Assembly (NCBI RefSeq): GCF_008806385.1 | Contig: NZ_VZZK01000023.1 | Coordinates: 1-64,000 of the forward strand | From: Methylobacterium soli | GTDB lineage: Bacteria > Pseudomonadota > Alphaproteobacteria > Rhizobiales > Beijerinckiaceae | Direction of reading: 5' to 3' | Length of the DNA: 64,000 nt | In this document: piece by piece, positions 17,002 to 26,150 of the stretch | How the letters are laid out: each line of letters starts with the position of its first letter | Position numbering within the stretch: the stretch's first letter is position 1 | Made by a program: the position numbers and the translations under genes | Notes under the pieces: generated by a model | Database searches by the model: none | Told to the model about the DNA's origin: nothing | The model's input: only the letters and a program-made list of their open reading frames with translations

Positions 17002-17111
17002 GTCTTGGCTCACCGCCAATCCTTGAAGCGTGACCCATTGTTGGCATGCCCCTCCGGTGCGATAGCGACGGGTGCTGCGCTTGCCATCACAAGGCCACGT
17101 GCGCTTTTCAC

Positions 17112-17591
17112 CTACTTTGGAAGGCGGGTAAGCCGTGGTCGCCAGATGCCGAGCACAACGTTGGCGGTGGCGATTGCGAGCAGCACCCACAGCGTGTTGC
17201 GCTCCGCTACAAGTGATCCGGCGAGCGTCGCGGGATCGACCCGTCCCGCCAAGGCACCGGCGCTGAGTTCGGCTTCCTGCTGCATCGGGCCCAGAACGCC
17301 GACGAAGCCGCTCTCGAAGACCAGGATGCCGGTCGCAGCCTTCAGCCACGCCCAGCCGGCGTCATGAAAGCCTCGATGTAGACCAATCGTCAGAAGACCG
17401 GCAATCAGCGTCAGCCCAAGCGACGGGAAAAAGATCCAGGTGGCAATGGCGCCCATCGTGCCGCGCATCAAGGCATACTCGGCCAAAGAGGACGGCGAAG
17501 GAGCGAGGCTCAGCATGACGAGCAGGGACGCCATCGCGCCCATGAGGCCGATAGCCCCCATCGTATGGAGGAATTTTAGAAGGCGTCGCAA
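17112..17591 (-). CDS. Four-helix membrane protein, DUF2269-like
   Basis: A 159-residue integral membrane protein with four hydrophobic helices (about residues 8-30, 45-75, 80-100 and 132-150). Conserved-looking residues are H9 in helix 1 (KFLHTMGAIG) and a His/Arg pair after helix 2. This resembles the DUF2269 group. The start is TTG 17591; an ATG at 17561 would cut into the first helix. It is convergent with the esterase gene. Function unknown. Confidence 0.75.
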   Translation of the reverse strand: MRRLLKFLHTMGAIGLMGAMASLLVMLSLAPSPSSLAEYALMRGTMGAIATWIFFPSLGLTLIAGLLTIGLHRGFHDAGWAWLKAATGILVFESGFVGVLGPMQQEAELSAGALAGRVDPATLAGSLVAERNTLWVLLAIATANVVLGIWRPRLTRLPK

Positions 17592-17780
17592 TGTGTCTCG
17601 GTAGTTGCCCCGACTGGCACGCTGGAACCCTACCGCAATCGAAGGGATCGAGGTAGCTGATCCCTCATTCTATGACGTAGTGCTGGCCCTCAGTGAAGCG
17701 ACTTCGCAATTGCTATCGCTCGATAGGGCTTGCTTCAGCAAAAATCCGTTGAGAGGGGGCACAGGTACGGGGCGAGATAC

Positions 17781-18017
17781 TTATGAGTTCGTCTCGGGCT
17801 CGCCGTCGAACAGTTTGTCGTAGCGGTCGCTCAAAGCCGCGAGCTGCCCCCGTAGCCCCAGTGCCTTCACCCTGTGATGACGAGCGCTGCCGCGGACGTT
17901 GGCAGCGTCGTTGGGCCTATCGCTCTCCTCCAGGACTCCGGCAATCCGCATGAGTTCGTCGGCAAACGCCTCATGAACGGCGATGTCCCTGACCGTCACG
18001 AACATGAGGTCGAGCAT
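17781..18017 (-). CDS. Hypothetical helical protein
   Basis: A 78-residue, probably helical protein starting at ATG 18017 (MLDLMFVTVRDIAVHE). It has a charged C terminus (YDKLFDGEPETNS). The upstream extension of the frame runs through a terminator hairpin and is not coding. No recognised family. Confidence 0.5.
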   Translation of the reverse strand: MLDLMFVTVRDIAVHEAFADELMRIAGVLEESDRPNDAANVRGSARHHRVKALGLRGQLAALSDRYDKLFDGEPETNS

Positions 18018-18150
18018 CGCCCCGCGCAGAACCGCCCCCCTTGTTGGGTTTGACCATAGCGCCTCGTTTCCGCGCGCGCGAGGCTGGAACGTTCCAAAGC
18101 CTATCCGGAGCCGAGTTGAGTATGCCCGCTTGCGGAGACTACAAATAGGC

Positions 18151-18185
18151 AAAGAAAAACGCGCCCTCGCTTTCGGGGGCGCGTT
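18151..18185 (-). terminator. Intrinsic terminator on the minus strand
   Basis: AACGCGCCC (18158-18166) and GGGCGCGTT (18177-18185) form a 9-bp stem. On the minus strand the stem is followed by TTTTTCTTT. No minus-strand protein gene ends just upstream of it, so it may end a small RNA or a leader transcript covering 18186-18357. Confidence 0.75.
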
Positions 18186-18357
18186 CAAGTTGGCTCGTGG
18201 TCTCAGGAACGAGCCGACGTAACCGTAGCACGCTGGGATACCAGATGCCGTATCCCTGCGGGCACACCGTAGGAGCGTTGGCTGCCACACGTTGCAGGGC
18301 GAACGATCATCCAGAACCGGCGTTGACGCACGGAACGGAAGCCCGAGGGTGGCTCGC
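18186..18357 (-). ncRNA. Candidate small RNA or leader region
   Basis: This stretch lies directly upstream, on the minus strand, of a strong terminator and contains no protein gene I can support. It includes the inverted repeat GGATAC...GTATCC. Together with 18018-18150 it forms a gene-free gap of 340 bases. The RNA is inferred only from terminator position. Confidence 0.25.
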
Positions 18358-18591
18358 ATGATAGAGAACGTCGAGGACGATTTCGCCCGCTACACCTTCA
18401 CGGTCTACCCGCCGCCAACACCCGGCCTACCCTGGCTGTCGGTCTGCATTGGACCGGATGGATACGTTCTCGACTCGGAAGCTTTCCACACCGGTGAAGA
18501 GGCAGATACGGTCACGCAAAAGGCCCAAGAGGTTCTGCTGGACAGCATCATGCAGAAGCACAGGCCGCCGGCTGACGCCGTGATGCATTAG
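18358..18591 (+). CDS. Hypothetical protein, first of a pair
   Basis: A 77-residue product starting at ATG 18358, with GAGGGTGG upstream. It begins with a beta-rich part (YTFTVYPPPTPGLPWLSVCIGPDGYVLD) and ends in a helix. No domain recognised. Eleven bases separate it from the small membrane protein gene at 18603, with which it should form an operon. Confidence 0.6.
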   Translation: MIENVEDDFARYTFTVYPPPTPGLPWLSVCIGPDGYVLDSEAFHTGEEADTVTQKAQEVLLDSIMQKHRPPADAVMH

Positions 18592-18602
18592 GCTGCAGCC
18601 CT

Positions 18603-18782
18603 ATGCCAACGACGCTGCCTTCTCGCAGATTGAGGCGGAAGCCTCCGGATCGGTTGATCGTCGGCCTCGTCGCCATGCTGATCGCGCTGATGGTTCTGGA
18701 ATTGGTTGAGCCGTCCGTCATAGACACATCAGCGACTGCGACAGGAGACGAGAACCCCTTCTCCGAGATTGCTTCCGAATAG
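18603..18782 (+). CDS. 59-residue single-pass membrane protein
   Basis: A very small gene in an apparent operon with 18358-18591. The product has a basic N terminus (RRLRRKPPDR), one membrane helix (LIVGLVAMLIALMVLELV) and an acidic C-terminal tail that should lie in the periplasm. Function unknown. Confidence 0.55.
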   Translation: MPTTLPSRRLRRKPPDRLIVGLVAMLIALMVLELVEPSVIDTSATATGDENPFSEIASE

Positions 18783-18873
18783 GCACGCTAGCGCTCGTCT
18801 TGAGCGGGCGCACATCGCTCTACAGCTGGAGCTGACGCAAAGCCACCGACCGCGCCACTCGTCGAAGCGAGCG

Positions 18874-19206
18874 TTATTTCGTAATCCGCTTTGGAGAAAT
18901 CGGATCGCTGCCGGGGAAGGTCTCTTCGACGGCTTGATCCAAGAGCTTGTCCTGACGCTCTTCTAGGTTCTCACCAGGGGCATGTTGGTCGGGAGCAGCA
19001 CCTGCGGCATGGTCCGCCTTCGTCTCCGGTATCCCGCGCTTGCCTTTATCGTCATGACTGACGGCTGAGCCTGCGCCGGTATTCTCTGCATCCAGTTCCT
19101 GTTCGGCCTCCAACCAGTGATCATTCTCGTGTCCCGGAGGAGAGCCTTCTCGCTGCCAGATCTCGTAGGCGCGTGCCCTGATCCTGTCGTCTCGGTCGTC
19201 ACCCAC
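18874..19206 (-). CDS. DUF2934 domain protein
   Basis: A 110-residue product starting at GTG 19206, which has AGGAG upstream. The N-terminal part IRARAYEIWQREGSPPG followed by DHWLEAE is the DUF2934 signature. The rest is charged and disordered, ending TFPGSDPISPKRITK. DUF2934 proteins are common in rhizobia and methylobacteria and have no established function. Confidence 0.8.
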   Translation of the reverse strand: MGDDRDDRIRARAYEIWQREGSPPGHENDHWLEAEQELDAENTGAGSAVSHDDKGKRGIPETKADHAAGAAPDQHAPGENLEERQDKLLDQAVEETFPGSDPISPKRITK

Positions 19207-19359
19207 GCTGATGCTCCTGTAGCTTGACCGTCGGGCCGGCAAAAAATGGGCAGCAGGCCCCACAACCCCGGACGATACCGCGCGTTTCCCTCCTTCAACA
19301 GTGGCGACCGCGCCCGCGGTTAGCCTATGCCTTGGACGGCACCGGACGAGGAGGGCGGC

Positions 19360-19551
19360 ATGCAATTGATTGTTACCGGAAGAAAGAACGGAAGAGCCGT
19401 ATCTTTCAAACAGGCCTCTACCACCTCAGCGCTCCAAAAAGCGCAGAAACTTCAGGGCGAAGGGCTCGACGGAGTTCATATCACGGATATTACTGGGCGA
19501 GCGTACGGGCTGAATGAGTTCGCTGCCTGCTTTGTTCGTTCAGTATTGTAG
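19360..19551 (+). CDS. Hypothetical small protein
   Basis: A 63-residue product. The ATG at 19360 has GAGGAGGG at ideal distance, better than the upstream in-frame ATG at 19327. It has an N-terminal beta strand, a helix (TSALQKAQKLQGEG) and a further strand pair (VHITDITGRAYGL). No recognised family. Confidence 0.6.
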   Translation: MQLIVTGRKNGRAVSFKQASTTSALQKAQKLQGEGLDGVHITDITGRAYGLNEFAACFVRSVL

Positions 19552-19674
19552 GCTGACAACCGCGCAGCGTCTCTCGATCTACAGAGGTCACGAGATGAGC
19601 AAAAGGGCTGGGTTACCCCAGCCATTTCCCGTATGGCTACGGAAGCCGTGAGTTGGCGGCATAACTTTGAGCCG

Positions 19675-19935
19675 TTAGCCTTTCGGCGAGGGCGGCTCGT
19701 CGGTCTCCTCAATCAGCAATGCGGCAGGATCGTCGCGGAAGCCGCTAATACCTGCGTCCGGCACCGGCGAGGCGGGCGTTCCAAATGGGTGGGTCGGATA
19801 AGCCTGGACGAACTTTGCTCGTGCCTCGTCAGGATCCTTAGCCTTGAGGGTGATCACGGGCGATGTCGGTATCGGCCAGCGCGGATCGGCAGGATCTTTC
19901 GGCCTCACAGCGTACCAAGTCATGTCGTCTTGCAA
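19675..19935 (-). CDS. Hypothetical protein
   Basis: An 86-residue product (or 82 from the second Met) beginning MTWYAVRPKDPADPRWPI, with a helix DEARAKFVQAYP. Tail Pro/Glu-rich. It looks like a small soluble protein; the function is unknown. Confidence 0.5.
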   Translation of the reverse strand: MQDDMTWYAVRPKDPADPRWPIPTSPVITLKAKDPDEARAKFVQAYPTHPFGTPASPVPDAGISGFRDDPAALLIEETDEPPSPKG

Positions 19936-20012
19936 CTCCGCTCAGCTCTGACGGCGCTACTGCACGCTTATAGCTTGAGAAGCTGAAACGTGATGGCTCG
20001 GTTCCTCAGGTT

Positions 20013-20204
20013 CTACGCGTCGCGAACGAGGCGCTCCATCGCTGCAAGCCCATCGGCCTTGGCCCGCGCAGCGGTCCGATGAGAGCGGTCGCTGCGCTGG
20101 ATCAGCTGACCGTGCTTGCGAATTTCCCATGTGCAGTAGCCCACAGGCCTGAACGCGAGACCGATCTCCAGAGTGAACGGATGAGCATCGTTCGTAATCT
20201 GCAC
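20013..20204 (-). CDS. Hypothetical protein, related to 34059-34283
   Basis: About 63 residues from GTG 20204. The pattern HPF.L.IG...RP.GY..WEI...G.L..RS....T...A...GLAAMERLV is shared with the 34059-34283 product (HPF.L.L.......VWEI...G...RRS..T...A...G..AL..LI). These are small stand-alone domains of unknown role. The start is uncertain; the frame continues upstream without a better start. Confidence 0.5.
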   Translation of the reverse strand: MQITNDAHPFTLEIGLAFRPVGYCTWEIRKHGQLIQRSDRSHRTAARAKADGLAAMERLVRDA

Positions 20205-20223
20205 AGCCGATCCGCTGGATGAC

Positions 20224-20400
20224 TTACGCGGCAAGCTTGGTGACGGCCGGCACATTCTCGTTGCTGGCTGTGAGCTGAACGGGGGCAGAAGCGGCAATTT
20301 CAAGCTTCGGAGTCAGGCCATCGGCGGCAAGGGTGACCAGCGAAACGTTGGCTGCGACAGCAGCAGCGAGAGCGGCGGCAAGCACAGCGATCATCAGCAT
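20224..20400 (-). CDS. Small exported or membrane-anchored protein
   Basis: A 58-residue product starting at ATG 20400, with a hydrophobic N terminus (MLMIAVLAAALAAAVAANVSLVTLAA) that could be a signal peptide or anchor and a short polar tail. It lies just upstream of 20013-20204 on the same strand. Function unknown. Confidence 0.5.
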   Translation of the reverse strand: MLMIAVLAAALAAAVAANVSLVTLAADGLTPKLEIAASAPVQLTASNENVPAVTKLAA

Positions 20401-20639
20401 TCGTCCTCTAAGGCGTCGGTGCTGAAGAGAAGATGGCACCCTGCAGCCAGATCTGGTATGCCACATTCCAGGGGCCGCTTATGCTCTGAACGCATGATCA
20501 TAGATTGGATTGCTTCGAGGTCTGCGTTGCGGTTGGGAGAACCGTTATCGTGTTGTCACGCACTCCCAAGCTTCCGCCGCAGCTTCAGTGCAGGGAGGGG
20601 AGGCCTCACGAGCCGGCGCTGACGGCTCTGGTCAGGCTC

Positions 20640-20795
20640 ATGGAACAGACCTGTCCTCCTCCGCCCGCCACCAGCCTACCGGACAATATCCGCGAAATGC
20701 TGATGCGCCTGCACACACAAGGGAAACCGAAGCAAGCCCTTTTCATTGCAGGAACATCACCACCCGAAAGTGGTCGCCCTCGGCAGAAAACTTGA
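20640..20795 (+). CDS. Possible 51-residue protein
   Basis: A polar product starting MEQTCPPPPATSLPDNIREML. It overlaps the end of the minus-strand gene at 20757 by 39 bases. There is no strong ribosome binding site; the call is weak. Confidence 0.3.
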   Translation: MEQTCPPPPATSLPDNIREMLMRLHTQGKPKQALFIAGTSPPESGRPRQKT

Positions 20796-22066
20796 ACCTG
20801 CAGGCGCGACCGGCGCCATCGCCGCCAACGCCGTGTTGACGTTGTTTAAATACTGACCCTGGCTAGCTGCGACCGCCCCGCCGTTGCTCTGGTTCGTTCC
20901 GTTGACCGCGAAGGTGGGCATGGGGACGTAGCCCGTGAACGGGTTGGTCCCCGTCAGCATCAGGGATGTGTTGGCCGCCGCCTGTGCGCCCTGGTTGATG
21001 CTGTCGACCTGCGAATTCAAATACGCCTGCTCCGACGAGTAGGGGTCGAAGAGCGCGCCGCCGCCGATGTCCACGCCGCCGTACTGCACCGAGCCGCCGT
21101 TGTAGGTGATGCCGGAGCCGAGCGGCTGGCCGTCGTTCACCGGACTCTTGGCCCCTGGGCCCGGAAGGCTCGTGCTGCTGTACTTGCCGAAGGCGTAGGG
21201 GCCGACATCAGGGCTGAAGGTAGCCTGCCGCCCCTCGGCGGCGCCATTGGTCAGGTAGTGCGCCAATGGGTCAACGCCAGCCGCCTTCACGTCCGGGTTG
21301 GCGTTGAAGTAGCTCGTCGGATCGAAGCCAGCCCCGAGCGGCCCGAGGCCATTCCCGAGCGAGCGGCCCTCGTTGTAGCCGTAGGTTTCGTAGTGACCCA
21401 GCGGGTTGCCGGCCCATGATGAATTCGCCACGTCGGGGTTCGCGAGCAGGTAGGCGCTCGGCTCGAAGCCCCTGAACGCGGTGGCGGGGTTGGCAGCGCC
21501 GCCGATGCTGTTCGCCGGGTTCGTGTTGCCGGTGCCCGTGACGCCACTGGGGCCGACCAGCATGGCATCCCGCAGGAAGTCGGCAGGATTGACGCCGAAC
21601 TGGCTTCCGAAGGCAGTGGCGGCGGTCTGGAAGCCGCCCGTGCCTTGCAGAGCCTGCACCTCGGGCGCCTGAAACATCTGCGCGAGGATCGTTGGGAGCG
21701 ACTGGCCCGCATCGATCTGCTGATCCCACGCCTGCAAGGTTGGAGTGTCGACGCCACGGCCGAGGAACGAGGCGAACTGATCGGCTGCCGGACGAAGCGT
21801 GTTCACCTCGGTCGGGCTCAAGCCATAGGTCGACGTGAATTTGTTGACGAGGTTCGATAATTCCGGCGCGCCGTAGGTCTGCACCTCGGGTGCGCCGAGC
21901 AACTGAGCCTCCAGAATGCTTTTCGGGGCGCCGCTCGCAATCTGCTGCGTGAAGTAATTCAACCCCGACGTGTCGTCCGCGAGGTTCCTGCCGGTGAGCG
22001 TCGCGAATTCTGAGGCGAACGGCGCGAGCGTGCTGGCGTACTGCGACAGGCGCGGGGCCTGCGTCC
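20757..22066 (-). pseudogene. 5'-truncated repeat protein, DUF4214-like
   Basis: The open frame reads at least to 22066 without a credible start and abuts an integrase fragment running the other way, so the 5' end has been lost. The N-terminal part carries DUF4214-like helical units (for example LGRGVDTPTLQAWDQQIDAG followed by ILAQMF.APEVQ). The centre has two copies of a unit of about 35 residues of the form FxPxxYxxANPDV...PL.HY...G..EGR. The C terminus is Gly/Asn-rich. Such proteins are usually secreted adhesin- or S-layer-like. The first credible start in the remaining frame is a TTG at 21962. Confidence 0.7.
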
Positions 22067-22786
22067 TGGCTACGCTATACCCAGCACAAGGGCCGCAACT
22101 CGAAGCCCATGACCTTGGAGGTCCCTCTTCTCCCAGTCCTGCGAGCCGCCATCGACGCCTGTCCGAGCGCCCACCTGACGTTCCTCGTCACTGAGCGCGG
22201 TCAGCCCTTCACCTCAAACGGCTTCGGCAACAAGATGAAGGACTGGTGCAAGGAAGCTGGCCTGTCCCACTGCTCATCGCACGGTCTGCGCAAAGCGGGG
22301 GCGACACTCGCGGCCGAGAACGGCGCCACTGAGCGACAGTTGATGGCAATGTTCGGCTGGCGGACGTCGAAGATGGCCGAGCTCTACACCCGCAAGGCTG
22401 AGCAGAAGCGGCTTGCCGGTGGAGCAATGCACCTAATCGATTTCGAGCGGGAAGCCGGCTCTGATAGTGTCCCACTTTCGCCTTTTCAGCGAGCCGGTGG
22501 GACTTTCAGCGGAAAAATCGCAACGAAATCAATGGCGATTTCAACGATTGGTGCCCAGGAAAGGACTGTCAGCTTTCGCAACAAAATCAAACAAAAACAG
22601 ATACTTGGACCACGACCTCACGAGCCCTTTGTACCACCACTTTGTATCACCGTCGATGCCATTCTCAGGCATGCCACGCTTCGCATGAAGCGCGGGCAAA
22701 CACCGATCCGCAGATGGCGTTCGATCCCGAAGCCGCGCTACGTCAATGTCTTGCGAGACCGGATCCTTTCCCCGGCGATCATTTGA
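22067..22786 (+). pseudogene. 5'-truncated tyrosine integrase
   Basis: Only the C-terminal catalytic half of a phage-type tyrosine recombinase remains. It begins abruptly at about 22067 with WLRYTQHKGRN. Visible are the second catalytic Arg in HGLRKAGA, the FGW box (Trp at the usual H/W position) and the nucleophile Tyr in ELYTRKAEQKR. The first catalytic Arg and the arm-binding domain are missing. After KRLAGGAMHLIDFE the sequence is unlike integrase tails. Inactive remnant of an integrated element. Confidence 0.8.
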
Positions 22787-22808
22787 GCCCGGTTCAGGCC
22801 ATCCCGCC

Positions 22809-24320
22809 TCATTGCGGCATCTCGGCCGGCATGGGACCATGACCGTTGGATCGACCCGGTGGGGTGGGAGTCGCTTCTGGCGTGTTGTCGCCCTTCTGAC
22901 TGGGTCCGGTCACGCCATGTACCGGCTGCTCGGAGAGCTGCTGACGCGTGGTGGCGAGCTTGCTCTGAGCGTCCGCGAGTTCCCGGCGCGTGGATTTCAG
23001 ACGGTCGTCAAGATCCGCCAGCTCCTTGTTCCTCGCCGCCATGTTTTCCGTGAGCGTTGCCAGCTGAGCCTGTGCCTCCGCGTGATGCTTCTTTAAACCT
23101 TGGAGCTCGAATGCCAGCCGCTCACGCTCTCCCGTCTGTCTTCTGACCGCCTCTTCCGCTTGTGCCCGCTCGGAGGTGATTCGGTCTCGCTCAGATTGCA
23201 CGCCGGCTAGGTTCTTCTGAGCGGCGGCCAGCGTCTCGTGGGCTTGCTGGAGCTGCTGCTCGGTCTGCTTGAGGTCGGACGTGAGCTTGTCCCGACCTCC
23301 CCTCAGGTCCGCGACCGCTTTTTCGAGCTCGGTCTGCTGCTGAGAGAGCCTCTCAGCGTCGGCCTTGGTCACAGCAAGCTGTTTCTGCGTAGCGGTCGCT
23401 GCGTCCTGCGCCTGCTTGTGAGCCCCTTCAATCTGCTTCAGATCGGCCGTCCTCGCTGCCACGTCGCGTGAAAGGCCAGCGAAATCGTCGCGCAGCTTGG
23501 TCTCCTGCTGGCGAGCCTCCGCGACCTGGTCATGGGTTTGCTTGAGTTGCTGCTCCGCCCCCTTGATCTCAGCCGCCAGCCTGTCACGGTTGGCTGTCAG
23601 GCCGGTGATGACCTGCTGAATCTCAGTCCGTTGCTGAGAGAGGCGCTCGGCTTCTCCGCGGGCTTCAGTCAGCTTACGTTGCGCGGCATCCATGACATCA
23701 AGGACCTGCCGCCGATGCTGTTCGGTTTCCGTGAGCGCAGCGGTTTTGGAGCCGGCCTCCTGGGTCAAGGTGGCGATTTCGTTGCGGAGCTTGGCATCCT
23801 GCTGGCGAGCTTCTTCCAGCTTTCGGCCAGCCTCAGCGACCTCCTGCGTGTGGGTCTTGGCGGCCTGCACAGCGAGGGCGGCAGCGGCTTGAAGCGCAGC
23901 CAGGTTCTGCTCAGCCTGCTGGCCCTGAGTCTGCAATTCGGTAAGCCGCTGGGTCTGCGCTGCCGTCGCCTGCTCGACCTCGCTCGCTTTCCGCTCGGCT
24001 TCCTTCCTGCGCTCCTCCAAGCTCGTAATCTGAGCCTTCGTTAGCGCGGCAGTCTGGTCCGCCTCCTTGATGTGCTGTTCCCCGGTGACGATCCTTGCCT
24101 GAACCTCCGCGGCTGAACCGGCCAGAGCCTTGAGCCGATCCAGTTCGGATCGGATCCCCCCCTGAATCTGCAGAAGCGTGGTGATTTGCTCCTGATGTTT
24201 CTGGCGTCCCCGCTCACGATTGCCCACTTGAACGAGCGTAACGATCAGCAGCAGCCCGGCAATGGCTGCGAGGGCAAGCGTGACGGGTCGGCGAAGCTCC
24301 GAGCGAATGTCGAATGCCAT
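22809..24320 (-). CDS. Membrane-anchored long coiled-coil protein
   Basis: A 503-residue product starting at ATG 24320 (MAFDIRSELRRPV). One membrane helix at about residues 11-32 (TLALAAIAGLLLIVTLVQV) is followed by over 400 residues of Gln/Glu/Ala-rich coiled coil with internal repeats around AERLSQQ, RDRLA and LKQTEQQL. It ends with a Pro/Gly-rich tail. The layout suggests a periplasmic rod tethered in the inner membrane. Long coiled coils give false homology to many proteins, so I assign no family. Confidence 0.75.
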   Translation of the reverse strand: MAFDIRSELRRPVTLALAAIAGLLLIVTLVQVGNRERGRQKHQEQITTLLQIQGGIRSELDRLKALAGSAAEVQARIVTGEQHIKEADQTAALTKAQITSLEERRKEAERKASEVEQATAAQTQRLTELQTQGQQAEQNLAALQAAAALAVQAAKTHTQEVAEAGRKLEEARQQDAKLRNEIATLTQEAGSKTAALTETEQHRRQVLDVMDAAQRKLTEARGEAERLSQQRTEIQQVITGLTANRDRLAAEIKGAEQQLKQTHDQVAEARQQETKLRDDFAGLSRDVAARTADLKQIEGAHKQAQDAATATQKQLAVTKADAERLSQQQTELEKAVADLRGGRDKLTSDLKQTEQQLQQAHETLAAAQKNLAGVQSERDRITSERAQAEEAVRRQTGERERLAFELQGLKKHHAEAQAQLATLTENMAARNKELADLDDRLKSTRRELADAQSKLATTRQQLSEQPVHGVTGPSQKGDNTPEATPTPPGRSNGHGPMPAEMPQ

Positions 24321-24547
24321 GTGGCTGTCTCGCTTGCTTACGAGGGAAATGCAGGAACTAACGCAAGATGACGGGCGGGGGTCCACTCAGGGTTTCTGTG
24401 GCGGCTCAGCTCCCCCTTCAAGGGCTTCAGCTGTGCTGTCTCGCGCAGCTCACCGCTTGTCGCGTTTCGGACGTTCCCTTGAATTCTCAGCTGGCTGCCC
24501 CCTTTGATCTTCGAAGGGCCCGAAGTCGCCCCCACGCAGGGAAGCCA

Positions 24548-24781
24548 ATGAGCAAGACACAGCTCGGCGATGATGACTTGGCGCTTCCCGCCGCGCTGAC
24601 GCTGTGGCCGCACGATGCGACTTCGAAGGCCGTCGAGCCGCGGGACCTGCCCAGCCTGCGTGAGGCCCTGCGAGAGGCTTACAGGGCGCTACGCGCCGGG
24701 ACTGGCACCCCGTGGGTCATCACGGCTGGCGGTCTGATCCTCACACCTTCTGACCTGATGAACATGATGCCGCCTCTGTGA
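24548..24781 (+). CDS. Hypothetical protein
   Basis: A 77-residue product starting at ATG 24548. It has a helix (LPSLREALREAYRALRAG) followed by TPWVITAGGLILTPSDLMNM. This arrangement loosely resembles the 10816-11079 product. Small soluble protein with no known role. After it, 24782-25057 holds nothing I can support. Confidence 0.6.
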   Translation: MSKTQLGDDDLALPAALTLWPHDATSKAVEPRDLPSLREALREAYRALRAGTGTPWVITAGGLILTPSDLMNMMPPL

Positions 24782-25057
24782 TGTTAAACGCTGTGTCTCG
24801 TGCTGTTCCACCGCCCCTCAATTCAATCGCACGGTCATGCTCTGACGCTTTCAAAACGTACGCTGCTCAGCCCGATTTGGACGACAAATTCGCATACTTA
24901 CCGAAGGCACTTGTGATGCGTCCGTCAGATTCAGGGTACTAGCGGCTTGCTGCGAGACGATGAACGGCGTGGCGGAGGCTCATCAGGCCCGCGAAGCTAG
25001 CAGCCATTCCTTCTAAGCCAGGCGGCCGCCGAGCGCCCCTCTCTGGCATGTGCCGCG

Positions 25058-25459
25058 CTAGTCCTCGCGCTCGCTGCTGTAGCTCATACGCCGCGCGACG
25101 TAGTCGCCTGAGCGAGACTGCTGGTCGAAGCTCAGCCATGCCAAGCCGAAGCCGAGGGCACCCGCAATGAGGAACCCGGTCATCGTAGTGCCGTCCACCT
25201 TTCCAACCTCCTGGCCGCCTTGCCGATAGTAACTGGAGCCGCGCTTCGAAACATCGTTCCAGGTGTCTGATGCTCGGTCGGTGACGTTCCGGAGCGTATC
25301 CCTGGCCTGATCTGACAGGCCTGCCCTCTGATCTGTTGGCCGCGGCTTGCGCAATCCCGGCTTGCCTGACGAGGCTCCGAGTGGATCGCGTGATTGGATG
25401 TCAGCCAAAGTTACTCTGCCTTGCTGCTGGCCTATGCGAACGGAGTACCTGGCTGCCAC
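25058..25459 (-). CDS. Hypothetical protein with C-terminal membrane helix
   Basis: A 133-residue product (GTG start at 25459). The first 85 residues are polar, with a helix (LSDQARDTLRNVTDRASDTWNDV) resembling small stress-type helical proteins. One membrane helix at about 95-110 (TGFLIAGALGFGLAWLSF) is followed by a polar tail. Function unknown. Confidence 0.55.
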   Translation of the reverse strand: MAARYSVRIGQQQGRVTLADIQSRDPLGASSGKPGLRKPRPTDQRAGLSDQARDTLRNVTDRASDTWNDVSKRGSSYYRQGGQEVGKVDGTTMTGFLIAGALGFGLAWLSFDQQSRSGDYVARRMSYSSERED

Positions 25460-25714
25460 AGGAGCATCCGTGAGAGCGGCGCAAAGGTTGAAACGAAAAT
25501 CTCACAAAGACGATCCCTTACCGTCTCACGGCAATCGCATGATTGAATTATGCATGTCGGCTGAAAAGCTTCTCGCTCTCTCCCTCGTAGGCGCTTTTGT
25601 CCCACGAACAGCTACGGAGATACAGTTGCAAGACGCTGACTTCCAAGCCGAGTGTTTTTGGAACGATCTTCCAGACGTCCGCATTGAGGTGGCCATTAAC
25701 CTAGGAGGATATCC

Positions 25715-26101
25715 ATGCGCCAATCACTCGCAGCCCTCGCACTCCTCACGTTCGTAGGTGCTAGCCCTGCCCTCGCGCAAACCACCACGACTGGCAAACC
25801 CGCGCCGGACGCTACCACGAGCGAGAAGTCCGGCGGCCAGCAGGCGGTCACCCGCCCGAACACGGATCGGCCGGACGCCAACAACCCGAGGACCACCGGC
25901 GCAGCCACAAGCGCCAAGCTCGAAGAGGGCGCCAATAGCTTCACCGAGGCACAAACGCGAAAGCGCCTAGAGGATGCCGGCTACAAGGACGTCAAGGATC
26001 TGAAGAAAGATGACAAAGGCATCTGGCGGGGTGCCGCGCAACTCAACGGCAAGCCTGTAACTGTCGGCGTCGATTTCAAGGGCAACGTCGCAGCAAACTA
26101 A
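25715..26101 (+). CDS. Secreted PepSY-like protein
   Basis: A 128-residue product with a signal peptide (residues 1-21, ending PALA/QTT) and a disordered Thr/Pro/Asn-rich middle. The C-terminal module of about 50 residues (SFTEAQTRKRLEDAGYKDVKDLKKDDKGIWRGAA) is PepSY-like. PepSY modules are thought to act outside the membrane in binding or inhibition. The ATG has TAGGAGG at good distance. The next gene, 50 bases downstream in the same direction, encodes a stress-type protein, so they may be cotranscribed. Confidence 0.75.
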   Translation: MRQSLAALALLTFVGASPALAQTTTTGKPAPDATTSEKSGGQQAVTRPNTDRPDANNPRTTGAATSAKLEEGANSFTEAQTRKRLEDAGYKDVKDLKKDDKGIWRGAAQLNGKPVTVGVDFKGNVAAN

Positions 26102-26150
26102 ATCAGCCAAAAAATTTGCAGAACCAAACCAGCAAAAAGGATTACCCGCC

